A stretch of DNA of 64,000 nt from Cerioporus squamosus. Taxonomy: Eukaryota > Basidiomycota > Agaricomycetes > Polyporales > Polyporaceae. Where the stretch lies: positions 372,001 to 436,000 of the forward strand of contig JABYQS010000008.1 of assembly GCA_022592435.1 (NCBI GenBank), in the 5' to 3' direction. The position numbers and the translations under genes are program-made. Positions 47,579-59,491 of the stretch are shown piece after piece (positions within the stretch are counted from its first letter, which is position 1; every line of letters starts with the position of its first letter). Under the pieces are notes generated by a model. It was not told the origin of the DNA. It saw only the letters and a program-made list of their open reading frames with translations, and made no database searches.

Positions 47579-48226
47579 CATACTCGAACTCCCACATAGA
47601 GAGAGGGAACTCGAGAGACTGAGGGAGGGGCCTTCGTAGTAACGCATCCCGCATTTTACGTTGTACACACGTATCCCGCCGGGACCGGCACACGAGTGAC
47701 ACGACAATATGGGGAGGGTCGTGCTAATACCCGAGCGACAGATCGCGCAGTCTGTATCATTGATCTTACTTATGAGATTGCTTCGGCAGCCGTGCAGCCG
47801 CCAGGCTCCAGGGGAAATCGACCTTGTAAGTTGTAGCATAGTAAGCTAAGGATAATGCCACAAGCGTCGACCAGACTGGACCCGTCCTGTTCATTTCAGG
47901 TTATGTCGGCTCTCTTGAGGTAGATCGTCAGTAAGAACTCCGGTGCCAGCCATCGGTAAATGCAAGTTACATACCGAGCAAACAAAGTATGAGGTAAGGC
48001 GGCTGTGTGCTGGCAGAATGAAACCGGACTGGGATCTAAAGGAAGCGTTTGACCCACGGTGGCCGGTAACAGGCCGTTACCTAGGCTGGTATGACTGCCA
48101 TGGCGTCAGGAGCATCTTGTCGCATACAGCCAGCTTCAAGTGTTCGTCCGGACGGACGCTGGACTAACATTAGCATTGAGTTGCAGCCGGACTTGGCTGC
48201 GTCTCGGGCTGTAGACATTCGGAGTA
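47579..48226. other. Intergenic; no gene seen
   Basis: About 650 bp between the start of copy B (-) and the 3' end of the P450 gene (-). It should contain the copy B promoter and the P450 3' untranslated region. Confidence 0.5.
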
Positions 48227-50572
48227 TTACACGCAAGACATGACGACGGGGAACTCCGGTTTCCTGGAAGTCGAGCCTTTGACGGAAGGTGAAACGACGC
48301 CGCCGAGCCTCCAGAAGACCTCCTTGTCGGACGGCGCAAACTCGAACGCGAGCACAAGATGTGCGAGCGCGATCCCTGGGCAGCAAAGACAAGACGAAGA
48401 TGAGCCAGGATAGTGAAAGGGCAGTGGGTGACAGACGCACTCATTTCGGTCAACGCCATGTTGTATCCACTGTCACTCGGGTCAGCACGGGCTCACAGTA
48501 GTTACGGTCAGAGCTATCGCACTCACATGCAAGAGCGCGGCCCGGCAACAAAGGTCATCCTGGCAAAGGCACCAGGTTTAGATACAGTGGTCACAGTTCA
48601 GCCAGAGCGAGAGACACTCACGTGTTCGCGAACACGTTCGGGATGTGCGCATCGGCCACGCTCGCAGGCAGCTGCCCGAGCCACCGCTCGGGCTTCCACT
48701 CGTGCGCATCGGGTCCCCAGATCTCCTTGTCGCGGTTGAGGCCCAGGATGTTCACCCACACCATCGTGCCAGTGGGGACGACGAGCTCGGTGATCGTCCG
48801 TCCGTCCGTGCCTTGGATTGGGGTCCCGAGAGGGAGGACGGTGTCCTGCTCGGCCCTGTAGTAGGGAGCAGCACGTCGTCAGCGGCCACTGAGGCGGAGG
48901 CGGAGGCAGACAGACACGAGTACGTACACTCTCGGGGAGATGTGGAAGGAGGGGTACATGCGGATGGTCTCGCGGACTACCGCTTCGAGGTAGGGCAGGC
49001 TCGTGTAGGCGTCGTAGTCGAGGTCTGCTAGCGTGCGCCCCGCGCCTGCTGTCGCGTCGAGCAGTTCTTGCCGAAGCTTCGCCTGCACCTCTGGGTGATG
49101 GGCGAGTGCCTCGATGGCGCGGGTGATCGAAGTGGAAGTCGTGTCAGTAGCGGCAAGGAGGAGTAGGCTGTTAACCAGGGTGCACTCAGCAATGGGGAAT
49201 TTCCGGTAGAGAAATGTAGGACGTACGACATGTGGCCGATCAGGTCGTCTTCGGACATCGCGTCCGGGCCAGAGCTCATGTTCTGTTGGACTGCAGGCAT
49301 GCGCAATCAGGGTATGTTCCTTTGCGAGACACACAGATACTCACGTAGCACGCTCATGAGATCCTTCCCCTCCCCTACCTCCTGCGCGAGCGACTCGCCG
49401 CTCTGCTTAAGCATCTCCTTCTTCCGGCGCAACACCTGCTGCGACGTCGCATAGACGCTGTCAGATATCGCGCGCATGTGCCGCAGCGCAGGCCACGGGA
49501 GGACGCCCGTCGCCCACTGCAGCAAGCCGAGTGGGAACGTCTGCCGCAACCAAGGTAGCAGCGGGCGCCAGGGGTGCAGCTTTACGAGCGTCGGTCTGCA
49601 ACCCAGTCAGCGGGGTGCCAGTGTTGCGGCGAGGACGAAGGGACCTTACCCGAACTCCTTGAGCGCGCGGCTGTAGTCTGTCCCGTCCTCCGCGCCCAGT
49701 GAGCCGAAGGAAGTCCCGAGGGCTGCCCGGCCGACGCTCTCGAGGGTGTATCTGCTGAAGTACGGGGACACGTCGAGCTGGGCGCCTGGTACTGTGACTT
49801 TCTCTTTGAGAACGCTGGTGAGCTATTGCGGAGGAGGTTGTCAGTAAACGCCACATCGCAACATGCACCATGAGACAAACCTCTTGGGCGACCCGGTTGA
49901 ACGTGGGCACCATCTCCCGCAGGTATCGAACAGAAAACACCGGGTTGAGTTGCTTCCGGTGTCTGGTATGCTCCTTTCCTGAACCAGCGTCATGTCAGTT
50001 TCGGTTTTATGATGTCGTGGAGTAGATGGATACGAACCTCGTACGGAAGTCAAGCCCGGACCGAACACAGAACGCATCGTGCTGAAGAGAATGTTAGATG
50101 GCCGATAACGCGAGCACTCCGGGGGAACGCACTCCGAGTTCCACCTCGGCAGGTCGTATACATCGCGGTACGTGTTGAACATGGCAGACAAGGCCACCGG
50201 GTCTGACACGGCCAGGTCGATGTCCTGCGTTACACAATGAGGTCAGCAATGTACACCTGCAGATGCAATCAACATACCCCAAGCCTCATCGGAATTTTGC
50301 TCACACGTCCATAGGTGGTAAGCGCTTGCTCGCGGAACGGGACGCAGAAAGGACCATGCATCCGCGGCGCAGCACCTATACGCAATCCGACGCTAGCGTG
50401 AGTCCGCCATGCAAACAGAGAGACAATTCGTGTTCGACGTACCTGCCCAGAAAGACTCTGACGCCGGTCCGGGTACTCGTCTAAGGGTACTCTGTTTGAT
50501 GCGTTTTCTGACATGGGGGAAGAGGATGACGAGGGGGACAACGGCCAACACGAATAGGATCAAGCTGAGCAT
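48227..50572 (-). CDS. Cytochrome P450 monooxygenase
   Basis: Heme-thiolate monooxygenase anchored in the ER membrane; the substrate is unknown. Start ATG 50572; the N-terminus MLSLILFVLAVVPLVILFP is a membrane anchor, followed by the Pro hinge RRVPGPASESFW. Spliced on through about a dozen introns: DIDLAVSDPVALSAMF, GKEHTRHRKQLNPVFSVRYL, LESVGRAALGTSFGSL, the I-helix LLLAATDTTSTSITR (A-x-x-D-T-T), the K-helix EAVVRETIRMYP (ExxR), WKPERW, and the heme loop FVAGPRSC followed across an intron by IGYNMALTEM. The axial Cys and the Gly/Arg of F-x2-G-x-R-x-C-x-G are all present. It ends RKPEFPVVMSCV at the TAA 48227-48229. All motifs join in frame, so it looks intact. I cannot assign a CYP family reliably. 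Confidence 0.9.
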
Positions 50573-51228
50573 GGTGACGGCACACGTCTCTCAACTTCTT
50601 TCTGCAGGGCCTGATAGTGACAGCAGTTTCTTGGTGCGGACGGGAGAGTTCAGCTGGCACGGCGTACTATTAGAGGAATCCACATACGCGACGGTCGCGG
50701 ACCATGAAGCAGCGCATCAGGTCGCAGCAATGCATGACAGAACCGTAGATAGCGATGGCGTCTCCAAAGCTGCCGGGGGGCGTCTGACCTGGACTCACGG
50801 CCTCATCCTGATCAATGATTCCTGGGAGTCCGATGGCCGGGTTGTTCGAATGCGTCTAGGGCTCTGAAAGGAAATCGCGAGTCGCTGAGAGCCTATACTG
50901 CTGGGATCTCGAGACCCATGGGATCCGGAGGGACCATGCTGCCAGTGAGGATGGTGCGGGATTGACAATGATCATTGCCGGGCCTGGTCAATGTCATCGC
51001 TCCTACATACGGCAGGACAAGTTCAGCTTTGACAGATAGACGCGGCCCCCGCACCTCATGGTCCTACTCACCTTACGACCGACATTGTCCTGCCTGGTCG
51101 AGCAGCGACATGACCACGAGAGAGCATGATACATATTCTGCCCGTTTCCGAGTCACGGTCCAGAGGCTGTCAGCCTTGATGCTGCAAAGGACGATATTGA
51201 TATAAGCTTTTGAGACTTCTCTCACATC
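50573..51228. other. Intergenic; P450 promoter side
   Basis: About 650 bp between the P450 start (-) and the tRNA gene. It presumably holds the P450 promoter. No other feature is visible. Confidence 0.45.
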
Positions 51229-51313
51229 GGCCGGCTGGCCTAATGGTTAAGGCGTCAGTTTCCGGTGCTTACGGATTAGCTGAAGATTCTGGGTTCGACT
51301 CCCAGGTTGGTCG
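51229..51313 (+). tRNA. tRNA-Arg (CCG) with a 12-nt intron
   Basis: Folds as a full cloverleaf. The acceptor stem GGCCGGC pairs with GTTGGTC (three G-U pairs), discriminator G. The D stem is GCCT/AGGC with GG in the loop; the anticodon stem is TCAGT/GCTGA; the T stem is CTGGG/CCCAG with loop TTCGACT. Anticodon CCG lies at 51262-51264 (reads CGG). A 12-nt intron at 51266-51277 sits one base 3' of the anticodon, the usual place, and contains CGG that can pair with the anticodon. A box TGGCCTAATGG and B box GGTTCGACTCC are both good, and a TTTT run follows near 51340. Confidence 0.92.
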
Positions 51314-51709
51314 ATATTGTAGCCAGCTGATTCTTTTGGTCGTTAACTCATTGAAATCGATGTCAGTTGGACGAGCTTTTTCCATATCTGCTGCGCTGTC
51401 TCCTCAAGCACCGTCGATCCATCTGAAACGTCAGTAGTTCGATGTCACAACCTCAGTGGTCGTTGGCAAGCCCATGAAGGCTTCAATACCGGAAGAAGCA
51501 ATAAACCCCGGTAGAATGAGGCTCCGGAGTCATCCTCGAACATCTATGAATACATACATACATTGCAGCTGCGAAGGAAGGTGAGGGTTCTATGCGTACA
51601 GATAAACGAGCGAAACCGAGGTAAAGACAACACATACACGAGTTCATTCATACAGCGAGCTCAAGAAAACAAAAGAACAGTCCCCGCAAGATCGCACAAA
51701 CCAGATGAT
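51314..51709. other. Intergenic between tRNA and DHA2 transporter
   Basis: About 400 bp. It holds the tRNA terminator T-run, a short ATACATACATACAT repeat near 51547 and probably the 3' untranslated region of the minus-strand transporter. Confidence 0.5.
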
Positions 51710-54277
51710 CTAGTCCCGCTGGGATTCGGACTGCAGCGCGTCACCAGGAAGCACCTGCAGCGCCCCGCCGAGCTGGCCCTCAGCCACGTCGACCTTCTTC
51801 TCCGCCATCGCGCCCTCCTCGCCCTCCTCGACGGCACCCGCCCCGTCCTTCTTCGCCTCCTTCATCCCCCAACGCTTGTCCATCTTCGAGTGCAGGGCGA
51901 CGTCCCGCTGGAACAGCACGCTGAGCAGGCCCGCGCCCGCGAACGCGATGAGGACGTGCCAGATGAGGCGGATACTGTCCGCGAATGCGGCGCGGACCTC
52001 GCCCTGGAGCGGCTGCGGGAGCGTGGGGATGATGGGGATCGCGCTGTAGGCGATGTCGTGCCCGCCGGGCGGGAGGCGGGCGAGGAAGGCGGGCGGGAGG
52101 CGCGTGCGGAGCTGGTTCTGGAGGATGGTGGCGGAGATGGAGATGGCCCAGGCGGAGGAGAGCGTGCGGACGAAGAGGAGGAAGGAGAGCGCGGCTGCGT
52201 TCTGCGTGGGCTCGAGCGGGGCGAGGACGGTGAAGGTCGTCGCGTAGAGGAAGCCGAAGCCGACTGCTGCTATGATCTGGAAGGGGATTGAGATCGCTAT
52301 GGGCGTGTTCTCGTCGAGGAGCTGCAGGAGCCCGACCCCGAGGAGCATCGCGCACCAGCCTATCACTTGCTGTGGAGAGCATGAGAGAGACATAGTGGGA
52401 AGGGCGGAGAACACGCACTATGACACGGTATTTTCCGGTCTTGCTGATGATGATGCCTTGCGCGATGGCGGAAGGCGAGATGGTGATTGCGGACGGGAAG
52501 AGGTACAGCCCGGAAAGGAGGGGCGTGGCGATCTTCGCGGCTTGGAAGTATGTCGGCCTGCAAGACGTGTGAAAAGGGTTGCTCGCAAGCATCGTCTGGA
52601 GCACTCACAGGTAGACTATGCTTGGGTGTCAGCCAGGGTGTGCGTCAGAAAGCAATGAAGAGACTTACAGGCTACACTGTTCACGACCAAACCGTGCAGG
52701 AAGGACGCGATATACCTGGCGCGCCATGTTTACTTCAGTAACGTGTTCCTTGCGACACAGACACGCACTTACCCTCCCAAGCTGGTGCGGTTGTTGATGA
52801 TGATGGCGGGGACCACCGGGTGGGACGCGTAGTACCTATCGTACAGCAGCGCCGCGGCGAAGCCAAGGAGGCCAATGACGAGCGGGGCGATGACCTGTGG
52901 CGAACTCCACGGGAATTGAATGCCCGCCCATGTGAGCGCAAGAATGCACGACGTGGCACTTCCGATGATGATCGCGTTCCCGCTGTCAACGCGAGGCTAT
53001 CAGCGATGCGTCCGGCATGCAGTAAGGAGAGCGGTGGGTAAGGAAGTGGGACGTACATCCAGTCAATCGCGAAGAACGCCTTGGAATAGCTCTCGATTGG
53101 CGGCTTGCGGAGTCGGAGGAAGACGAGGCACACGGCGAATGCGATCCCACAGAGTGGAAGGTTGATGTCTGTGAGAAGTCAGTGGGGCAATCCCACAGGA
53201 TCTGGACAGGGCTCGACGCACAGAACAACCTGGGAAAGGAAGAGATAGAAGGTCAGTAGAGTTCAGGAATAGAACGTGCCAAAAACAAAGGAAACTTCGC
53301 AGATGCGGAGCGTACAGGTGTGAAGAGACTCGAGAACATCATTGAACGGCCACGCGGAGCGAGAGGGCGACTAGTCGTACTCCAGCTCTCATTAGGTGGT
53401 TGGTCAGACATGCTCGCGAACGCTGTCAGGGTAGCTCGAGAGCGCATCGCTCGGCGTGCTCCATAATAGCTCAAGCCTCGCAGCTATCTCCGCCGAGGGC
53501 AGCGGTACTTACGGACACGAATAGCCACAGCATAGAAATGTACTTACCATCTCCAAGTCGTGCGCTGTGCTATCGCGCCTCCAATGAAGGGGCCCGTAGC
53601 TGAGGCAAGACTGAACGTACTGTGGGCAGAGTGTCAGATGCAACCCGGTCCCTGTAAACACAGAACTTACGCTCCAGTAAGAGCCTGGAAGAAGCCTCGG
53701 TCCTTCAGCGGGATCAGGTCTGCGGTCACAATCGCGACGAGAACCTGGATGGCACCAGACCCCACTCCCTGGATAGCTGTAGACGACACATTCAGTTGCG
53801 AACACAGACTGCGCGTTGCAAAGATGCTTACTTCTGCCGGCGATGAGCATGTTCATGGATTGCGCAGCGGCCGTGACCGCAGAGCCCGCCCCGAAGATCA
53901 GGATGGAGACGAGGAGCACTTCCTGGCGCCCGAAGATGTCGCGAGCCTCCCGCTGAGCGGCAGGACGGCGGTACACGCGAGGTTGTACGCGGAGGACACC
54001 CAGACGAACGAGTCTGTGCCGTTGAGGTCGTGGATTATGGAAGGCAGTGCGGTCGATACAGAAGCCTGCGAGTAGAGGCACATGAGCACCGCCCGTGGAC
54101 GAGGAGCCGCAGAAGTGTGGGACATACCAAATCGAGCGCGGTCAGGAATAGGGCCAAGCAGAGGGCCAGGAAGATGATCCAGAACCGCCATCCTCGACCG
54201 CCGTCGGAGGGCTGGACGGCCTCTTTCTCCTTCTCGGTGCGCGACGAGGCGGCAGAGACGGAGGGCGGAGGGGACAT
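51710..54277 (-). CDS. MFS transporter, DHA2 (14-helix drug:H+ antiporter) family, frame broken once
   Basis: Expected plasma-membrane exporter of small molecules by proton antiport. Start chosen at ATG 54277 (MSPPPSVSAASSRTEKE); an ATG nine codons upstream is possible. Spliced order: FWIIFLALCLALFLTALDL, ASVSTALPSIIHDLNGTDS, FVWVSSAYNLACTAVLPLSG, FGRQEVLLVSILIFGAGSA, IQGVGSGAIQVLVAIVTADL, TFSLASATGPFIGGAIAQRT, WLFYINLPLCGIAFAV, ASHPVVPAIIINNRTS, then GWCAMLLGVGLLQLLDENTP and a long acidic/Lys-rich C-terminal tail. One G is missing near 53940: the sequence reads GCGACATCTTC where GCGGACATCTTC would continue GRLADIFGRQEV. One intron (53547-53230) is 318 nt, far longer than its neighbours. Either a recent pseudogene or an assembly indel. 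Confidence 0.86.
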
Positions 54278-57200
54278 GATGGTGGCAGGGAGAAGGGAGT
54301 CCACCGTCGCAAAGAGTTGTGCAGCGGCGAAGCTACGTATCTCGCCCGGAACAGCAGTCGTGCTTCTCTATCAAACAGCGCGGTCTGACTCCATGGTGCA
54401 CTGTATTCGGGATCCCGGAACAGCACGCAGAGCCGCACCGGTGCGCTCGCGCCCGAGCCACTGCATGCGCCCACGAGGTCGAGCTTCCATCTGGAGCTTC
54501 CGACCACTGAGCTGGCGAGTGCTCGCAGATGTCCGCAGTGCACGGGAGAAGACCCCCACGCAGCCCATCCGAGTTCGGATCCAGAGGGGCTTCCATGCGC
54601 GAAGACGCCATGATTCATGCGTTCTTCTAGATAAGCGGCGTCGACACGCGTGAGCTACTGCGGCGAACCAGGTGAGCATGCCGTCGTCGAGTCCGGGAGA
54701 CTGTCGACCGGTGTGCACGTTACGCAGGAGGGTCGCGGTTCGAGCCTCGTACGTCACACGCGGTATCTGGCATGGGAACGGAGAACAAACCGCCTATAGT
54801 GGTGTTGGTATAGGCAGGTGTGGGGTTCGTCAACTGTGCCGCTTGACAGCGCCTTCTCGCGACGGCTCTCGCCATGGCGTGGAAGCTACCCGGCTGGCCC
54901 GCAACTCCTCTTTGGAGCGTATCCAGAAACGTGGGTAACTTCGTAGATAAAGGTGCATTGGCCCCGGCGACAACACCGCTCAGTCCCTTTGAATGGCCAG
55001 GGGAGCATCGCATCGCCGCGGTCTACCAGAGTCGCCGCACAAGCTTCCTATGCGTCGTGACGTCACTACCCACACCACCCGTACAATCTTACCAAAGGTA
55101 GGTCTTTTCTGGGGGTTCCGTTTCTCCGTTTGCCACGCCTATCTCGAGACTACAGATTCACGACTCGAGACAATTACAAACTCCTTGACGGAGCGCAATC
55201 TCAGACTGGATGTCCATGTCCCTGTATGCAGATCAGGCCAAGCTCGGGTACTCAGCTAGCCTTGGCGGGAAGATGCATGCGCGGTCACGGTTCTCGGCCT
55301 CCTGTTTTCGCACACTTATCGACATAGGGAGTGTTCCCGACGCGTTCAGCTGCGCACACACCGAAGGAGTACGAGAGATAGCGACTGTTCGTTCCGGATG
55401 CTGGGTCCATTATGTCCAGGAGGTGAGTGCGTTTGCGATCCCCCATGATCACTGGACTTCCTGCCCTGCTGCCGAGAGGAGAATGACCCACCGCATTGCG
55501 CATTAGGTGGACTGCATGTGGACTGTGGGTCGGAGGCCCGAATGCGTAGAAACGAATGATACCATGACAAGTGGCCGGACTCACAGGTCGTCCTTCCCCC
55601 CTTCAATAGACCCGTTAATCGTCTGCCTAAGGAAGACAAACTCGGGCGCAGGTGGGCTTCATGGTCTTCACTGGCAGTACGTGTTCATTTCTCAGGCGCA
55701 TCTGTCCCTCGCGCTCTCGCGGCTGGCTATATGCGCGTACCTAGCTTCGTGTATGCGGGCGGTTTGCATGACATATGGGGCGGATGGGGATATGCTCAAC
55801 TCGCGCGAGTATCACATCCGGCCTAGAGGTTGCATGCGCACTGGCGGGCAGAAGAGCTGAAGATGAAGGAAGGAGGACAAGTCGATATAACAACAATGTT
55901 TTAACCTCCTTGCAGCTGTATGTCGGGTCTCGGCTCACAAGTCGGTTGCGCGAAGATTTAGGGCAGGACTTCACGCGTATACTCATGCACACCTATCGCG
56001 TTCCTCTCGCGCCCGAGCACCGCGCGACGCGTCGCTCAGATTTCCAGTAGCTACACAAGCTCGATGCCCACGGTGGTGTCCTCCAACGCTGGGATTGCTT
56101 CTGGCTTGTTGGCAACATACACGCACCAGCCTGTGGCGCCTTTACCTGAACGCGTTCCTGCTGCCAAGTTCCCATTGACTTGGTGAGTATCACCCATCTC
56201 GGATTGCTCTTGGAACATCTTCTCACATGTCGTTGTTCATCACATATTCACCCAGGGGCGAACTGACCCGCATTCCGAAGAGATGGTCCCTGCGAGCTAT
56301 CCATCACAGTTGATCCAACAGTCCTGAAGGCTGCGCACCAATCGTGCTGTTCTGAGCAGGTAGTTCGCTGCTAACCCTTGCTGGCGCGTGTGCATTCTTC
56401 CCGTGTCCAACTGGGCGCTCGATCCTGATCCTCCTGCAATTTTGACTATGTTCCTCAACGGTCGGCAGTCGGAGGTTGGGCTCTAGCCTGCCATATCGGT
56501 ACCTTCCGCGCGGGGCATGTCATGCTCATCATCTATCTCCTAGACTACTGTCGTAGGCGCATGCTGCGCCGTTCGATCCATCCCTCGGATGGTTCGCATC
56601 TGAACCGACAGATGTCAACTCGTGAGTCCTCTCTTGAACTACATACACACCTCTGCTACTTATGGCCGACAGAGTGATCCTGGTCAGCGTCAGATACCGG
56701 AGTTACTGCCCCCGATGGCCCACCGGGCACGCTCTCGGCAATGCCGAGAGCGTGCGTCTCGACTCGACAGGTGGGCTGCATGCAGTACGCCGCAGCGTGC
56801 ATGATGAACGTTAACCGTCATCGCCGGTCAGACGCGACTCGAGCGTTCTTGTGCGCCCGCCGACGAGCACCAGCCCCCTCTGGGACTGCCGATTCCTAAT
56901 AGAGTTCATGGACCCTGCATTGAGCGCGTTCATGGCTTCCTTCTGTTGGTTCTCCTGATACAATGCTGCTGGAATGATAGGGGATGTGGTCACGTATCGC
57001 CGACAAAGTGGCGCACTGAATGTTTCTCACTCACACTGCGCGGACGCGCAGGGGAGGTTCCTGAAGATTTACTCGAAGAGCCTACCCAATTAGGCAAAGC
57101 GTTTCATAGGATTGAGGCCGGATGGTTCTCGACCCTTGCTTCCTGTGGTTCCGCGTCTCAGATCTCACCGTTGACCTACACTCACAACACATTCCCTGGC

Positions 57201-58084
57201 CAACTGGAGAAGTTTGACATACTATCTAGGGGCAGCCGGGGATCTTTCGATATCTGCTACTGCGCTAGATGCGCACTCAGGCCTGTCAATGGTGCAACTC
57301 CGCCGCAGGAAGGTTGACGTAACTCCTCCGAGAGTCCGAGCTGCACAGTGCAAGACCTCCGAAGTAGTTCCTCCGAGCCACGGGCCGAACACTCCGCGGG
57401 GATAGTTGCCATAAGTGACGCGGAAGCAGATACGTAAAGGTGCGCACATGTGGCTGATTCTGCCTTTCCTGTGAGGAAATACGGTCTCACGGAGCACTCT
57501 ATCGCCAGATTCCGGTGGCCAGCCTCCATATTGCGCGTCCCTCGTCGCCGTCAAAATCGCTTGGCTGGCGGATGGGATCATGATCAAGTCGCCGGACGAC
57601 GGTGGCTTGCGATGCCTCCTCTTCCTTGTCCTCCTGGACAACTCCTCCGACGCAGATGTCGGTCGTGCTGCCTTTCTGGAGGACTGCACCGCCGTACGCC
57701 GCTCTCCACCCGCCTTCTTCCCGGCGCCAGGGGGCTCTAGTTTTGTAGTCAGGTGGGGAGCCCACCGCCCCACGCCCACGGTGGGCCTTCTTCGATCTGT
57801 CAGAACTGATTGACTGCGTGCCTTTCTCGCCGGACTGAGTTGTGCACGCCCACGCCCGCGTTGAGCAGGGTGCCCGGATCGTGCCAGCATGCAGAGCCCC
57901 GATTATAAGCCCGCCGGCTGGGCGCTGGGCTGCGTGTACGCCCGCTGTCGACGCGCCCACCGTCTTGTACACTTACGTCCACCCTAGTCGCACTCAGCGG
58001 ACTGGCTGCAGTGCGCGCGCACTGACCCTCCGCGCCCCCACGCGCCCCCACAGAGGCCACCACCATCACGCCGGTGATCAGAGC
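54278..58084. other. About 3.8 kb with no supportable gene
   Basis: Lies between the divergent DHA2 transporter (-) and seven-helix copy C (+). The outer few hundred bases should be their promoters. The longest frame (57222-57890, minus) is Arg/Ser-rich with no family signature. The one distinctive structure is the palindrome at 56727-56755. Confidence 0.45.
56727..56755. repeat. Perfect 14-bp inverted repeat with 1-nt centre
   Basis: GCACGCTCTCGGCA and TGCCGAGAGCGTGC are exact reverse complements around a single A. The near-absent loop makes a cruciform or a dyad binding site more likely than an RNA hairpin. Confidence 0.85.
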
Positions 58085-59491
58085 CATGTCCTCTGATATC
58101 CTGGTTCCGAACGCGCATCTGGTCGGCTTGTGGCTGCAAATCTTTGCGACAGGTGCGTAAATCTCGCTTGTGATGGGCCGGCGCACCCACTGGCACCTTT
58201 GTTTCACGTTGTACCCGTCTCGCGCCGGGCCTCTGAATCGAGTACGCTAACCTCATCTGTCGCTGTTTCCGTCTGCAGGAGCGTACTTCGTCTACCTCCC
58301 GCAATGTTGGTTCATTCTGAGGAAGAAGCTGCGGGAGGGTCTGTCGATGTGGATGCCCATCGTCTGTGGGCTCATGGCCCTCATTGTAGCCACAGTCAGT
58401 ACTCATCCTGTCGTCATCCTGCTTGATACAGTGCTAATCCTCTCCACAGGACCTCGTCGTGGAGATGTATCGAGCATACCATGCGTTCAGCGTCTCCGGA
58501 CCCAAGGGCCAGATCCTCCCTAACCCGAGTACCTTCTACGCCAACGCGGCGACCCCAGAATCCCTGGTCAAGAACTCAATAACCGTCGCGCTCGCGATCA
58601 TCTCGGACTTCATCATCGTCTACCGCACGTTCATCGTCTGGAACTTCAACTACCTGGTCGTCCTCATCCCCATCGGACTCCTCTTCGGCGACATAGGTAC
58701 GCATATCACTGCGGGATTCGGTGTGGAGCGGCGGTGGTACGAGAAAGTAGTAGTCTGACTTGTACCTTCCCTCCCCTCCCCTCCCCTTGCCCGCGCGCAC
58801 AGCTCTGGGAATATGGTCGACGTGGACGCTCTCGCGGACGAAGGTCGGCGACGTCCTGATCCTCGCGGACGTCTCCGTCCGCGTCAAGTACTTCTTCATC
58901 ATCACCTTCTGCCTCAACGCGCTCTGCGCGAGCCTCATCTGCTGGAAGATATGGCGCATCAACTCGAGGGTGTCGCAGGCTGCGTCGAGCGACCGCACGA
59001 CGTCGCGCGTGTTCGAGGTCGTCATTGAGACCGGTGCGTACCGCCCGTTGCTCTGTGCGGGTCCCCGTGTTGACTGTGCGCCGCGCCGCAGCCGCGTTGT
59101 ACTGCGCCCACCTCTTCATTCTCATAGTATCGGACAGCGTGGGCTCGAACGTGTTCTTTATCTTCTTGGATGCAGTACGTGCTTCTTCTCCCCACCCCCG
59201 GTCACCAGCCAGAAGACTGATCCATCACTGCACCTATAGCTCCCGCCAGTGACCGCACTGGTCTTCTCCATGCTCATCGTCCGGACGCGCACGGGGACAC
59301 AGGCCCCGGTGACGACCGGGGCGATGTCGACGGGGATCCGCTTCTGGAGCAGCGGGCGGACGACGCACGCGCCGAACACGAGCCACATTGGCGTCGAGAT
59401 CGACCTCGAGCGCGTCGTGCACACGGACACGGACAGCTTCCCGACGCGGACGGCGGGCACGTATGACTCGAACAAGGAGCCGGACTTTTGA
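58085..59491 (+). CDS. Seven-helix membrane protein, family copy C
   Basis: The best-preserved member here. Start ATG 58085 (MSSDILVPNAHLVGLW), stop TGA at 59491. Exons read HLVGLWLQIFATGAYFVYLP, MWMPIVCGLMALIVATDLVV, VKNSITVALAIISDFIIVYR, YLVVLIPIGLLFGDIALGIW, VKYFFIITFCLNALCASLIC, WKIWRINSRVSQ, AALYCAHLFILIVSDSVGSN and PPVTALVFSMLIVRTR: seven hydrophobic helices with a short N-terminus. The tail has IGVEIDLERVVHTDTDSF, shared with copy A. The intron that splits the CAG/LICWKIW junction in copies A, D and E is absent here (ALCASLICWKIW is continuous). Tandem with D and E in the same direction. Function unknown; the topology is receptor-like. Confidence 0.85.

Noticed and set aside
51780..52604. 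274-codon minus-strand frame
   Set aside because: Arg/Pro/His-rich alternative frame of the DHA2 transporter, which has the family motifs in its own frame.
18100..54277. Biosynthetic gene cluster (ANL enzyme, P450, two transporters)
   Set aside because: Genes are up to 30 kb apart, mixed with a LINE, a housekeeping-type gene and a tRNA, and lack a shared regulator.
57222..57890. 222-codon minus-strand frame
   Set aside because: Arg/Ser-rich, no motif, no exon partners; likely chance in GC-rich DNA.
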